Made by a program: the position numbers and the translations under genes. A stretch of 54,254 bases of DNA from an uncultured Lachnospiraceae bacterium (GTDB taxonomy: Bacteria; Bacillota; Clostridia; Lachnospirales; Lachnospiraceae). The notes beneath the pieces were generated by a model that worked only from the letters and a program-made list of their open reading frames with translations, was not told the origin of the DNA and did not search any database. This document shows positions 35,573 through 44,326 of this stretch, piece after piece. Position 1 is the stretch's first letter, and each line of letters begins with the position of its first letter. The DNA is taken from the NCBI GenBank assembly GCA_947565305.1, contig CANOFO010000006.1, positions 1 to 54,254 on the forward strand, read 5' to 3'.

Positions 35573-36502
35573 TTATTCAATGCCGATTAAATATTTCCCA
35601 TTCATCACGTCCTTCAGTTCTTCATACGGAACCTCCACCTCTATCGTACCCGCCACATAAGCCGTGACCATATAAGGATTGCAAATTACCACCAATCCCT
35701 TCTCATTCAGGTAAAATGTATTTTCCGTCAGAACATCGGACACATAGCTCTCATAATCATCCAAAAGCGCATCTTTGTAAGGGTCCTTGGTAATCGTATC
35801 CAAAATATGCTGGGAGACAATTTTGCGCGCCTCCTCTTCATCTGTCAAAATATCCGCCAGATAAAGCAAACCCCCGGTCGTTACATCAAAACAATAAGAG
35901 GATGTCCATGTGTTGGGATGCGTGGAGCCTTGCCAGTCATAGCCTTCCGCCTCCATGCTGAGAACGCGCGTGGAAGCATACATCACTTTATAGTTCATGC
36001 CATAGCCGTAACCTGACCAAGCTGCTGCTTCCTCCTCAGACAAACTCTTATAATAGTCTTTCGCCTCCTGTGCCTTTCTCGTTATCTCATCTTGGTTAGC
36101 AACATGCTGCTGCTCAAAAACCATATTCATCCTTTGCGCAATATCCTGATTTTCCTCAATAGAAATCACCGGACAGTTTTCCATTACAGACAGCATAAGA
36201 ACACCGTTATCCTCATCCTTAATGTCCTGGGAATAATCGGTAAACGTTACTTCCGGCACTTTCGACAGTTCCTTCCCGGTTGCTGCCTGGCTGTCTTCCT
36301 GCTTATCTTCCCCTGAAACATCCTGCCCGTCTTTCTCAGCATTTCCATCTTCCCCGGACCCATCTGCCTTTTGTTCTTGTGAATCTGCCGCCTCCTGCTC
36401 GCTTTGATTCGGCTGCACATTTTCTTTTTCTGCCTTTTTTCCACTGCAGGCTGCTGCCAAAAGGCAGAACCCCAGCCCCAGCAATAATAATTTCTTCTTC
36501 AT
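35573..36502 (-). CDS. Lipoprotein with DUF4163/DUF3298 (RsiV-like) domains
   Basis: A 309-residue exported lipoprotein: signal and lipobox LLAAACSG (Cys about residue 19), a long Glu/Asp/Gln-rich low-complexity linker (about 25-75), then the DUF4163 and DUF3298 folds, with STRVLSMEAEGYDW and SYCFDVTTGGLLYLADILTDEEE. This fold occurs in RsiV anti-sigma/lysozyme-binding proteins, but no sigma factor pair or cytoplasmic domain is present, so it is a surface protein of unknown ligand. The ATG at 36502 follows AAGGGG by nine bases; the TTG at 36508 is too near. Its start abuts the thiD stop. Confidence 0.82.
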   Translation of the reverse strand: MKKKLLLLGLGFCLLAAACSGKKAEKENVQPNQSEQEAADSQEQKADGSGEDGNAEKDGQDVSGEDKQEDSQAATGKELSKVPEVTFTDYSQDIKDEDNGVLMLSVMENCPVISIEENQDIAQRMNMVFEQQHVANQDEITRKAQEAKDYYKSLSEEEAAAWSGYGYGMNYKVMYASTRVLSMEAEGYDWQGSTHPNTWTSSYCFDVTTGGLLYLADILTDEEEARKIVSQHILDTITKDPYKDALLDDYESYVSDVLTENTFYLNEKGLVVICNPYMVTAYVAGTIEVEVPYEELKDVMNGKYLIGIE

Positions 36503-36504
36503 TT

Positions 36505-37305
36505 TCAAAATCCCCTTTGCGGTTTCTTCATTCGGTACATATGGTTTAACGGTCCGTTTCCTTTTCCCAGGTCCATGCCATCAGCAATGGCTCCCATCAC
36601 ATATTCCTTGGCTTTCCAGGCGCTGTCCTTTGCAGACAGCCCCATTGCCAGCCCACAGGCAATGGCCGAGGACAAGGTGCACCCTGTCCCATGGGTATTG
36701 CTGCTGTCGATATGAGGAGCCTCAAACCAGGCAAATTCCTCTCCATCGTAAAACAAATCGTCCGCACGGCAATCATCATGCCCGCCTTTCAAATAAATGA
36801 TACTCCTGTATTGTAACGCAAACTCCCTTGCCGCCGCAACCCTTTCTTCCTTAGATTTTATGGTTGTTTTTAACAACAGTTCCGCTTCTGGAAGATTTGG
36901 CGTACAGATTTTTGCCAATGGCAGCAGATTCTGCCTGTAATATCCAACCGCTTCCGGCTCCATCAGATGTCTGCCGCTCGTAGACACCATCACGGTATCC
37001 ATCACCACCTGGCGCGCCTGATATTTCACCAGGCAATCACGGATGACCCGCATCTGCTCCACCCCGGTAACCATTCCCACTTTCACCGCATCCGGCACAA
37101 TGTCCGTAAACACGCACTCCAGCTGCTTTCGTAAAAAATCAGGGGATACCGGACAGATATCCGCTACCCCCATCGTATTCTGCGCCGTCAAGGCAGTAAT
37201 CACCGTCTCTCCATATAGCCCCAGCGATGTGATGGTCTTTAAATCGGCCTGTATGCCAGCTCCCCCGCTGCAGTCGCTGCCTGCTATCGTAAGCACTGTC
37301 TTCAT
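36505..37305 (-). CDS. thiD: Hydroxymethylpyrimidine/phosphomethylpyrimidine kinase
   Basis: Phosphorylates HMP and HMP-P to HMP-PP for thiamine synthesis. A 266-residue ribokinase-fold protein: TVLTIAGSDCSGGAGIQADLKT at the start, then VMDTVMVSTSGRHLM and the ATP-binding/anion-hole end THGTGCTLSSAIACGLAMG. A longer open frame to 37440 exists, but the family start MKTVLTIAGSD has a GAGG site just upstream, so 37305 is preferred. It lies 38 bp after thiE. Confidence 0.94.
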   Translation of the reverse strand: MKTVLTIAGSDCSGGAGIQADLKTITSLGLYGETVITALTAQNTMGVADICPVSPDFLRKQLECVFTDIVPDAVKVGMVTGVEQMRVIRDCLVKYQARQVVMDTVMVSTSGRHLMEPEAVGYYRQNLLPLAKICTPNLPEAELLLKTTIKSKEERVAAAREFALQYRSIIYLKGGHDDCRADDLFYDGEEFAWFEAPHIDSSNTHGTGCTLSSAIACGLAMGLSAKDSAWKAKEYVMGAIADGMDLGKGNGPLNHMYRMKKPQRGF

Positions 37306-37343
37306 ATGATTCCTCACTTCCTGCTGCGCCAAGCGCTGTCGCT

Positions 37344-37943
37344 TCAGCGACATAAAAGTTCCCGAATTTTCCGCACCTCGGCTGCCGGGCTTTCCGCACT
37401 TAAAATACCTGCGGAAATGGCAAGTCCCGCTGCGCCGCATTGCAAAGGCTTGCTGCCATTTTCTGCAGTAATCCCCCCCACAGCCACATTGGGAATGGGG
37501 GCTGCTTCCAGTATCCCCCGATAAACCTCCTCAGAAATAGGCACGGCATCCTGTTTTGTCGTTGTGGGGAACCATGCGCCGCTGCCCAGGTAATCTGCAC
37601 CATCCGCCATTGCCTGCTGCGCCTGAGCTGCAGTCTTTGCCGTGGCACCGATAATTTTCCCCGCTCCGAGCAGCTTCCTTGCATCTTTTACCGGCACGTC
37701 ATCCTGCCCCAGATGTACGCCGTCCGCACCGCAAAGCAGCGCAATATCCAGCCGGTCATTGATAATCAGCTTCGTATCGAACCCCTGAACCATCTTATGC
37801 AAATATTTGGCTCTTTGCAGATATTCCGCTGATGAAATATTTTTCTCCCGAAGCTGGATATAATCTATCCCCGCTTCCAGGGATTCCCTGATTTTTTCCT
37901 CGCCATAGGAGAAATCTGCAATTAAATACAGCCACAATTTCAT
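37344..37943 (-). CDS. thiE: Thiamine-phosphate synthase
   Basis: Couples HMP-PP with thiazole phosphate to give thiamine phosphate. A 199-residue TIM barrel: YIQLREKNISSAEYLQRAK near residue 27, LIINDRLDIALLCGADGVHLGQDD, and VAVGGITAENGSKPL. The ATG at 37943 follows AAGGAGG; the GTG six codons earlier overlaps that site. It is 18 bp past the thiM stop. Confidence 0.95.
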   Translation of the reverse strand: MKLWLYLIADFSYGEEKIRESLEAGIDYIQLREKNISSAEYLQRAKYLHKMVQGFDTKLIINDRLDIALLCGADGVHLGQDDVPVKDARKLLGAGKIIGATAKTAAQAQQAMADGADYLGSGAWFPTTTKQDAVPISEEVYRGILEAAPIPNVAVGGITAENGSKPLQCGAAGLAISAGILSAESPAAEVRKIRELLCR

Positions 37944-37960
37944 ATTCGCCTCCTTCTTCA

Positions 37961-38872
37961 CTATAATGGATAACTCTGTTCTAACCAGCCCGCAAATTCT
38001 TCCCCATCCAACCGACAGAGCGCATCCAGCAAATATATTTTTGCCATGCCATACCCAGGCGCCTGAGCAGCTTTTTCAAGCGAAAACGCCATGCCCAGGG
38101 AGGCTGCCACGGCAGCCATAACTTCCGGCTTTGGCATATCCCTCTGACCATATTGTGCTTCTTGCAGGCCCGCAGCAGCCTGGCGGGATCTCCTGCTGAC
38201 AATGCTGTAACAGGCGCCTGCCACGGCTCCAAGCAAACAGCCGCTTCCCACAATATTATATCGGTTCGTTCTCTGCTGCAAGCCATTTCCTTCTTCGTTA
38301 TATTGGCGTATTTCCCGCCCATGCCAAAGCTGCAGACTTTGGTCGCCCCACAGCACAGTATCCGCCCTGCCGGTTACCAAATACACCCTATCTGCAGGAA
38401 TCTGCCCGGAAAGCTTATGCTCCGCCACGGCATCGATGCCTTCCCCTGTCACGCAGCCCTGTTGTATACTGTAGATTTCCGAACGGTTGCCCTTCACTAT
38501 CCCCTGCCACGGCAATGATAAGAGTTTCTGCACCGACTGCAGACGGTATAGGGAAGCCCCGCAGCCTACCGGGTCCAAAACCAACGGTTTTTTATGCTTT
38601 GCTGCCTCCTGTAAGACGATGCCAGCCGCCTCCAGCTTCCCGGCGTAGGGCTGTCCCAGATTTACGACACAAGTATCTGCCTGTTTGGTAATCTCCATCA
38701 TTTCCCGGGCTTCCACCGCCATCAGCGGTCGTGCTCCCATGGCTGCCAGCCCGTCGGCGCACAAGGCTGCTGATACCGCGTTGGGAATCATATGTACCAG
38801 CGGCCTGCTCTTTTTTATCTCCTGAAATATCCCGCTGATATGCCCAGGTACAATCTCCCAGCCAAATTTCAT
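37961..38872 (-). CDS. thiM: Hydroxyethylthiazole kinase
   Basis: Salvages the thiazole moiety (HET) by phosphorylation. A 303-residue protein with MIPNAVSAALCADGLAAMGARPLM, LVLDPVGCGASLYR, VKGNRSEI and IVGSGCLLGAVAGA (variant of the ATP-binding GSGC). Slightly longer than typical (about 270) owing to loops in the C-terminal part. Its ATG overlaps the thiW stop in ATGA fashion. Together with ThiW it argues that the thiazole half is imported rather than made from ThiG/ThiH, which are not in the window. Confidence 0.93.
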   Translation of the reverse strand: MKFGWEIVPGHISGIFQEIKKSRPLVHMIPNAVSAALCADGLAAMGARPLMAVEAREMMEITKQADTCVVNLGQPYAGKLEAAGIVLQEAAKHKKPLVLDPVGCGASLYRLQSVQKLLSLPWQGIVKGNRSEIYSIQQGCVTGEGIDAVAEHKLSGQIPADRVYLVTGRADTVLWGDQSLQLWHGREIRQYNEEGNGLQQRTNRYNIVGSGCLLGAVAGACYSIVSRRSRQAAAGLQEAQYGQRDMPKPEVMAAVAASLGMAFSLEKAAQAPGYGMAKIYLLDALCRLDGEEFAGWLEQSYPL

Positions 38873-39408
38873 GATGTCTGCCCTTTCGGAAGACGCGCCC
38901 CTTCCTCCACCATGCTTTTCAGATAACGAAACGCGCCAGACTTACAGAGAATGCCCAAAAGCATAGCTGCCAATATGCACCCTCCTATGGTACTGATAAG
39001 AAAGGGCATCACATAGGTAAATATTGCCGCCTCCTGGTTGCCCATAAACAGAATTGCGATGGGATAACATAATATGCCGCCCAATATTCCGGTCCCTACA
39101 ACCTCACCGGCAATTGCCATCCAGATTTTGCCGCCAAAACGGTACAACAGCGCACCCAGCAACGCACCTGCCATACTCCCCGGAAATGCAAGCAGACTTC
39201 CGGTCCCCAGAAGGTTGCGGATAAACGCTGTGGAAAAAGAAAATCCCAATGCGTACCCCGGTCCCAGAAACACACCGGCCAACACGTTTAATAAATGCTG
39301 GATAGGAAAGCAGCGCGAAGCGCCCACTGGAATGGAGAATGCAGACAGGCACACGCCAAGCGCTGTCATCATTCCTGCCAGCGCCAGTTTTCTGACATTT
39401 AATTTCAT
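38869..39408 (-). CDS. thiW: ThiW-type ECF transporter S component (predicted thiazole uptake)
   Basis: A 179-residue membrane protein with about five helices. The typical opening VRKLALAGMMTALGVCLSAF and ASRCFPIQHLLNVLAGVFLGPG mark the ThiW family, predicted to bring in hydroxyethylthiazole with a shared ECF energising module encoded elsewhere. The ATG at 39408 follows GGAGG; the longer reading frame is rejected. It is followed by thiM with overlapping codons, fitting uptake plus kinase. Confidence 0.88.
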   Translation of the reverse strand: MKLNVRKLALAGMMTALGVCLSAFSIPVGASRCFPIQHLLNVLAGVFLGPGYALGFSFSTAFIRNLLGTGSLLAFPGSMAGALLGALLYRFGGKIWMAIAGEVVGTGILGGILCYPIAILFMGNQEAAIFTYVMPFLISTIGGCILAAMLLGILCKSGAFRYLKSMVEEGARLPKGQTS

Positions 39409-39457
39409 GATTAACCTCCGTTTACATCTTAGAACCATTCTCCAGAATCGTGACTCG

Positions 39458-40762
39458 TTACAATATATCTATGTATTCCCCGGACAATGCCTTGTTCATA
39501 CTGCGTACGGCACAGAACTTGCCGCACATGGAGCAGGTGTCGTCATGCTCCGGCTTCCTGTCCTCACGAATTTTCTTCGCCGTCTCCGGGTCCAGGGCAC
39601 ACTCCCATTGTGTCTCCCAATCCAGTTCCCTCCTGGCATCCGCCATCCTGTCGTCAATCTCCCTGGCTCCGCGGACGCCCTTGGCAATGTCTGCCGCATG
39701 GGCTGCAATTTTAGAAGCGATAATCCCCTGTTTTACGTCCTCTACATTGGGCAGCGCCAAATGTTCTGCCGGTGTCACATAACAGAGGAATGCTGCGCCG
39801 TTTTGCGCGGCAATTGCTCCACCGATTGCCGAAGTGATATGGTCATATCCTGGAGCGATATCGGTGACAATGGGTCCTAACACATAAAACGGCGCACCCA
39901 TGCAGATAGTCTGCTGCAGCTTCATGTTCGCTGCAATCTGATCCATCGGCATATGCCCCGGACCTTCTACCATCACCTGTACATCACGTTCCCATGCACG
40001 TTTCGTCAATTCTCCCAGACGCACAAGTTCCTCAATCTGGCACACGTCTGAACCATCGGCAAGACAGCCCGGACGACAGGCATCCCCCAGGGAAATCGTC
40101 ACATCGTATTCCCGGCAGATTTCTAAGATTTCATCATAATACTCATAAAATGGATTTTCCTCCCCGGTCATGCACATCCAGGCAAATACCAGAGAGCCGC
40201 CCCGGGATACAATATTCATTTTCCGCTTATGTTTCTTAATCTGCTCAATCGTCTTTCTGGTAATCCCACAGTGCAGTGTGACAAAATCCACGCCATCTTC
40301 GGCATGGAGACGTACCACATCAATAAAATCTTTGGCAGTCAACGTTGCCAAATCCCTTTGGTAATGGATGACGGAATCATAGACCGGAACTGTGCCAATC
40401 ATTGCCGGGCACTCAGACGTAAGTTTCCTCCGAAACGGAATGGTATCTCCATGGGACGACAGGTCCATAATGGCATGTGCCCCCAGGTTCACGGCTTCCA
40501 TAACCTTTTTCATCTCAATGTCATAATCCTTGCAGTCCCTGGATACGCCGAGATTTACATTAATCTTCGTCCTCAGCATAGAACCCACGCCCTCCGGCTC
40601 AATACAGGTATGTTTCCTATTGGCACAGATAGCCACCTTTCCCTCAGCCACCAACGGCAGCAATTCTTCCACAGCCATCCGCTCTTTTCCCGCTACTTTC
40701 TTTAACTCCTCCGTTACAATGCCTTTGCGGGCAGCTTCCATTTGTGTTGCATATTCTCTCAT
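39458..40762 (-). CDS. thiC: Phosphomethylpyrimidine synthase (radical SAM)
   Basis: Converts aminoimidazole ribotide to HMP-P. The 434-residue protein is the short bacterial form without the long N-terminal extension. Typical blocks: [57 protein letters not shown], and the C-terminal cluster motif CSMCGKFC (Cys-x2-Cys-x3-Cys). The start ATG has AAGGAG. It is the first gene behind the TPP riboswitch and is followed 49 bp later by thiW. Confidence 0.96.
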   Translation of the reverse strand: MREYATQMEAARKGIVTEELKKVAGKERMAVEELLPLVAEGKVAICANRKHTCIEPEGVGSMLRTKINVNLGVSRDCKDYDIEMKKVMEAVNLGAHAIMDLSSHGDTIPFRRKLTSECPAMIGTVPVYDSVIHYQRDLATLTAKDFIDVVRLHAEDGVDFVTLHCGITRKTIEQIKKHKRKMNIVSRGGSLVFAWMCMTGEENPFYEYYDEILEICREYDVTISLGDACRPGCLADGSDVCQIEELVRLGELTKRAWERDVQVMVEGPGHMPMDQIAANMKLQQTICMGAPFYVLGPIVTDIAPGYDHITSAIGGAIAAQNGAAFLCYVTPAEHLALPNVEDVKQGIIASKIAAHAADIAKGVRGAREIDDRMADARRELDWETQWECALDPETAKKIREDRKPEHDDTCSMCGKFCAVRSMNKALSGEYIDIL

Positions 40763-40838
40763 AACTTTTCTCCTTCTTGCATAGGACTGATATGGAAGAA
40801 AGCGTTTTCTCCACAGGAAACCAGGAATTTCCTAATCG

Positions 40839-40864
40839 AGTAGGGAAGAAATCTTCCCTACTCG
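40839..40864. repeat. Perfect hairpin between TPP terminator and thiC
   Basis: GAGTAGGGAAGA / TCTTCCCTACTC: perfect 12-base arms around two bases. No T run on the minus strand, so it is not an obvious terminator. Confidence 0.6.
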
Positions 40865-40872
40865 CCGCGCGG

Positions 40873-40915
40873 GGTGTCCGTCAGCTTGCTGACATATTTC
40901 CTTTGGACGCCCCTG
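40873..40915. repeat. Second stem-loop in the thiC leader
   Basis: GGGGTGTCC at 40873-40881 pairs, with one G-T wobble, with GGACGCCCC at 40907-40915; a smaller stem GTCAGC...GCTGAC lies inside. Confidence 0.5.
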
Positions 40916-40923
40916 CGCATCAA

Positions 40924-40955
40924 AAAAGAAGACGTGCCGTAACCGCGTCTTCTTC
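40924..40955 (-). terminator. Riboswitch-controlled intrinsic terminator
   Basis: On the minus strand AAGAAGACG pairs with CGTCTTCTT around CGGTTACGGCA and is followed by TTTTG. It lies just downstream of the TPP aptamer, as expected for transcriptional attenuation of thiC. Confidence 0.88.
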
Positions 40956-40957
40956 CT

Positions 40958-41050
40958 AATATCGTTCCGCTCCCTACGACAGTATTAACTGACAGGTTCA
41001 AAGAGTCAGGTTTTAACCTTCTCAACTGCTATGCAGTCCCTCTGCGCTTA
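40958..41050 (-). promoter_or_regulatory. TPP riboswitch (THI element) controlling the thi operon
   Basis: The minus strand shows the conserved core TTGAGA, CTCTTTGAACCTG, AGTTAATACTG and CGTAGGGAG of thiamine pyrophosphate aptamers. The P2/P3 arm is short (ACTGC-ATA-GCAGT). TPP binding should let the terminator at 40924-40955 form and reduce expression of thiC and the genes behind it. Confidence 0.93.
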
Positions 41051-41108
41051 TTTTATTGTCTTGATTCACCATCAGGCTTACTGCGATGAACATCAATTAC
41101 TGACCTCT

Positions 41109-41137
41109 ATCTTAAATGATTGCCAGAGTTTTGTCAA
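41109..41137 (-). promoter_or_regulatory. Sigma-A promoter of the thi operon
   Basis: TTGACA (41132-41137), 17 bp, TAAGAT (41109-41114) on the minus strand, about 50 bp upstream of the TPP aptamer. Confidence 0.8.
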
Positions 41138-41184
41138 TATCATTTCCTTTTTGAACTTCCTTTTTTATATCCTGGAGAAACAGA

Positions 41185-41213
41185 TTGCCGGATAACTTTC
41201 GGTGTGCTATAAT
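41185..41213 (+). promoter_or_regulatory. Promoter of the 44-residue membrane peptide gene
   Basis: TTGCCG (41185-41190), 17 bp, TATAAT (41208-41213), divergent from the thi promoter. Confidence 0.65.
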
Positions 41214-41297
41214 GTGCCTATGGAGCAGACGCGTTACAAGGCGGTAAGCCCCTCACTTGGAGAATGCGGATATGAATAAACAAAATGGAGGATGCAG

Positions 41298-41432
41298 ATG
41301 AATCAAATATTATTTGATACGATATGGACAGGAATAAACATTAGGCTGTGTATCACTGTTTCAGCCCTCATTTTGTGGATTTTCAGATACATTTATAGGA
41401 AAAAAACAGGCACAAACAGGCTTATCAGATAA
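41298..41432 (+). CDS. 44-residue single-pass membrane peptide
   Basis: Too short for usual gene calling. ATG is seven bases after GGAGG and is preceded by a good promoter with a leader of about 75 bases. The peptide has a polar/hydrophobic start, one hydrophobic helix (residues about 15-33, ITVSALILWIFRYIY) and a basic tail (RKKTGTNRLIR). The shape resembles small regulatory membrane peptides and type I toxins, but no antisense RNA promoter was identified, so the function is open. Confidence 0.55.
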   Translation: MNQILFDTIWTGINIRLCITVSALILWIFRYIYRKKTGTNRLIR

Positions 41433-41469
41433 AGTACATAAGCTATTCTGCGACAAACGGCACTCAAAA

Positions 41470-41991
41470 TTAAAAGTCCAAATCTACTTCCGCAAACAAC
41501 TGTTCAAAGGTAATCTTTAACTTGGGAAAATGAACAATTTTCAACTCTTCCTGATTTGCCTCCGTAACCGTTTTCCACAGATAATACCGCGGCTTTTGGT
41601 TTTCATCATAATCAAGGTTATAAATCTCTACTTTCCTGTTTTCCCAGTCAACAATCCAGTATTCATCAACCTCCTGCTGCCTATACAGTTCCATCTTTTC
41701 TCCACGGTCAAACTTCTCCGTGGATGGGCTCAGCACCTCCATCACAAAACGCGGAATATCAAGGAACACATTGCCTTTCCTTGCCTTTGTGCGACAGTTG
41801 ATGGAGGCATCCGGAATCACTTTTTTCTCTTCCCCTTCTCTCGTGCGCCACTTATATTGGACATTGTCAGAAAATACATAGCAAGTGCTGTTTTTAAGCT
41901 GCTCCCTGATGGCGGATACAAAATTAACAATCACCGTTGAATGCTCCGGCCTTGCACCTGCCATATCTAAAATCTGTAAATCCGAATCCAT
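41470..41991 (-). CDS. Uma2-family (DUF820) endonuclease-fold protein
   Basis: A 173-residue protein with the PD-(D/E)XK pattern of the Uma2 family: VIPDASINC, FVMEVLSPSTEKFDRGEK and EVDEYWIVDWENRKVEIY. The family is widespread, often multi-copy, and its physiological role is uncertain. It is shorter at the N-terminus than many members. Strong GAGGAGG site. It lies 13 bp after the ctpA-type gene and is probably cotranscribed with it. Confidence 0.85.
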   Translation of the reverse strand: MDSDLQILDMAGARPEHSTVIVNFVSAIREQLKNSTCYVFSDNVQYKWRTREGEEKKVIPDASINCRTKARKGNVFLDIPRFVMEVLSPSTEKFDRGEKMELYRQQEVDEYWIVDWENRKVEIYNLDYDENQKPRYYLWKTVTEANQEELKIVHFPKLKITFEQLFAEVDLDF

Positions 41992-42004
41992 GAAAAGCCT
42001 CCTC

Positions 42005-43360
42005 TCACTGACCAGAGCCGAGAACCTCCAACGCTTTCAGCACCTGGTTGTCGTGCATGGGATTGTACGACTCATCTTCCTGATTGAGGTACTCATATTC
42101 CAGTTCAATATCCGGAGAAATGCCAACCTCGTGAATATAATTGCCCTTAGGCGTAAAATACTTTGCCATGGTCAGCTTGATAGCGCTGCCATCATTAAGG
42201 GGAATAATGGTCTGGACAATTCCTTTCCCAAAAGTCGTCGTACCAATCAATGTCCCATATTCATAATCTTTAATTGCCCCCGCAAAAATCTCGGACGCAC
42301 TGGCGCTGTTCCCATTGATAAGGACTGCCAGAGGAATTTCCATACAGCTGGCATCCGATTTATAATCGGAGCGGTTTCCATACTTATCCTCCGTATACAC
42401 CAACAGCCCTTTGGGCAATATCCCATCCAGCATGTCACAGACAGACTGCAGGACGCCTCCAGGATTATCACGCAAATCCACAATCATTGACACCATCCCC
42501 TGTCCCTGCAGGTCTTTTATCGCTGCATCGAACTGCTCCGGCGTAGTCGTGGAAAATTCTGTGATCTGAATCAGCCCTACATTGCCTTCTAACATCTGGT
42601 ATTCCACCGTCGGCACTTCTATCTTCCGGCGCGGCACATCAAACCCCAGGTAATCGCTCTCTCCCTGGCGGATGATTTCTATATGGACGGTCGTTCCTTC
42701 TTCTCCCTTGATGTAATTGGTCAGTTCCGATAATTCCATGCTGTCGCCAGCGATATCCCCCACCTTGGCAATGACGTCCCCATCCCTGATTCCGGCTTCC
42801 TCCGCCGGTGTTCCCGGATAGACATGAAGGATGGTAACCACCTTGGTCTTGGCATCCTGGGTCAGCACCGTACCAATCCCGCAATAGATGCCTGTCGTGC
42901 TCTCGTTGAAAGACGCATACTCTTCTGCCGAGAAATAAGCAGAATAAGGGTCTCCCAATCCTTCGGTCATCCCGGCATACATCCCCTCCACCAACGCATC
43001 CTTATCTATCGCTTCATAGTAATACTGGTCCATCAGATCTGCCAATTCCCCAGCTTTCTTCTCCACGGAACTGTCCAGAATAGCGCTTTTCGTGCCCTTC
43101 GGCTCCTGGGCAGTTGTGCTGCCGCTGCCCGACAGCGGTTTTGCACTATAAAGAAGGGCCCAGCCGCTAAGAAGCACAACCGTTACAATCAATATCGTGA
43201 ACGCGCTTCCAACCAATATGCCAAGACCAAAGCCAGGTCCTTTTTTCTTTGGCGGCTGGACTATTGGGTCCCGATAACGTGCGCTTTCTGAAAGGGCATA
43301 TTCCCGCGCCAGCTTCTCCTGGTCATCTAATTCCCGTGGCTCATTTGGTTTTATATCCAT
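42005..43360 (-). CDS. ctpA: S41-family C-terminal processing protease with PDZ domain
   Basis: A 451-residue membrane-anchored protease. A cytoplasmic N-terminal tail of about 45 residues precedes one helix (LGILVGSAFTILIVTVVLL), then a PDZ domain (GTVLTQDAKTKVVTILHVYP ... EAGIRDGDVIAKVG) and the S41 domain with DLRDNPGG, catalytic Ser in LINGNSASASEIFAG and Lys in TTTFGKGIVQ. It cleaves extracytoplasmic proteins. The order ftsE-ftsX-ctpA is seen often in Firmicutes and links it to wall growth or division. RBS AGAGGAA. Confidence 0.93.
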   Translation of the reverse strand: MDIKPNEPRELDDQEKLAREYALSESARYRDPIVQPPKKKGPGFGLGILVGSAFTILIVTVVLLSGWALLYSAKPLSGSGSTTAQEPKGTKSAILDSSVEKKAGELADLMDQYYYEAIDKDALVEGMYAGMTEGLGDPYSAYFSAEEYASFNESTTGIYCGIGTVLTQDAKTKVVTILHVYPGTPAEEAGIRDGDVIAKVGDIAGDSMELSELTNYIKGEEGTTVHIEIIRQGESDYLGFDVPRRKIEVPTVEYQMLEGNVGLIQITEFSTTTPEQFDAAIKDLQGQGMVSMIVDLRDNPGGVLQSVCDMLDGILPKGLLVYTEDKYGNRSDYKSDASCMEIPLAVLINGNSASASEIFAGAIKDYEYGTLIGTTTFGKGIVQTIIPLNDGSAIKLTMAKYFTPKGNYIHEVGISPDIELEYEYLNQEDESYNPMHDNQVLKALEVLGSGQ

Positions 43361-43417
43361 ATCATTCCTCTTTCCTTTCGATTATAACAACTGTTTAAAT
43401 TAATACTTAAATGATGA

Positions 43418-44326
43418 TTATACTTTAAGGTGTTTGCGTATTGTCAGACGGCTTCCCAAAAATCCGATACCTACACCAAGAATCAGTCCCACCGGAACTA
43501 ACGTGGCAAATACCTTATCTACCGGCAAAAACTCCAGCATACTGCTAAGCCAGCGGAATTTCTCTGCCACATAGAAGATAATCCTCCGGTACATAAAATA
43601 CAGTACGGTAAGCGGCAATGCAGAACCGATAATTCCAATCAGTATCCCTTCCACGATGAAGGGGGCACGCACAAAGTAATCGGTCGCGCCAATCAATTTC
43701 ATAATCGCTATTTCTTCCCGGCGCACCGCGATACCAATCGTAACCGTATTGCTTATCAGGAATACGGCAACACAGAGAAGAATCAGAATGATTCCGGCAG
43801 ACACATAACCGATAAGGCGGTTGAAATCGGTCAGCGTATTTGCCGCTATATCTGAACTTTTCACTTCCTTGACGCCATCTAAGGATTCCAGATAAGTAAC
43901 CAGGGATTCCTGCATGGAAATATCATTCATGTATACTTCATAGTGGGCAGAATTTGCCAAGGGATTATCATTTGCAAATCCCTCTGCCATCTCCTCAGCG
44001 CCCTCAAAATAGACCTTTTGAAATTCGTCCCATGCCTGCTCCGCAGACACAAATACTTTCTTGGAGACTTCCACGCGCTTGCCTATCTGTGCGCCTATCT
44101 CATCCATCTGCTCCTGAGACGCACCGTCCACAAAAAAAACAGTGATGGCAACACCCGATTCCACTTCCCGCACCACATTCTGAAAATTCACCACAACCGA
44201 ATAAAACACGCCGAACAGGAAAATACATGCCGACATCGTAGCAATCGAAGCAAGGGAGAACATTTTATTTTTCCAGATATTCTTGGCTCCCTGACGCAGT
44301 GTATATAAAAATGTACTAATTCTCAT
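43418..44326 (-). CDS. ftsX: Cell division protein FtsX
   Basis: Membrane subunit of the FtsEX complex that transmits ATP hydrolysis to wall hydrolases outside the cell. A 302-residue protein with four helices, one near the N-terminus (FSLASIATMSACIFLFGVF) and three at the C-terminus, and a large outer loop (about residues 60-165). It ends with LGSRLTIRKHLKV. The ATG at 44326 overlaps the ftsE stop; a GTG three codons earlier is possible. A 57-bp gap without terminator separates it from ctpA. Confidence 0.94.
   Translation of the reverse strand: MRISTFLYTLRQGAKNIWKNKMFSLASIATMSACIFLFGVFYSVVVNFQNVVREVESGVAITVFFVDGASQEQMDEIGAQIGKRVEVSKKVFVSAEQAWDEFQKVYFEGAEEMAEGFANDNPLANSAHYEVYMNDISMQESLVTYLESLDGVKEVKSSDIAANTLTDFNRLIGYVSAGIILILLCVAVFLISNTVTIGIAVRREEIAIMKLIGATDYFVRAPFIVEGILIGIIGSALPLTVLYFMYRRIIFYVAEKFRWLSSMLEFLPVDKVFATLVPVGLILGVGIGFLGSRLTIRKHLKV

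Noticed and set aside
39458-39600. Unusual Cys-x2-Cys-x3-Cys cluster motif in ThiC
   Set aside because: The x3 spacing is, as far as I recall, common in the short Firmicutes forms, so it is not treated as a defect.
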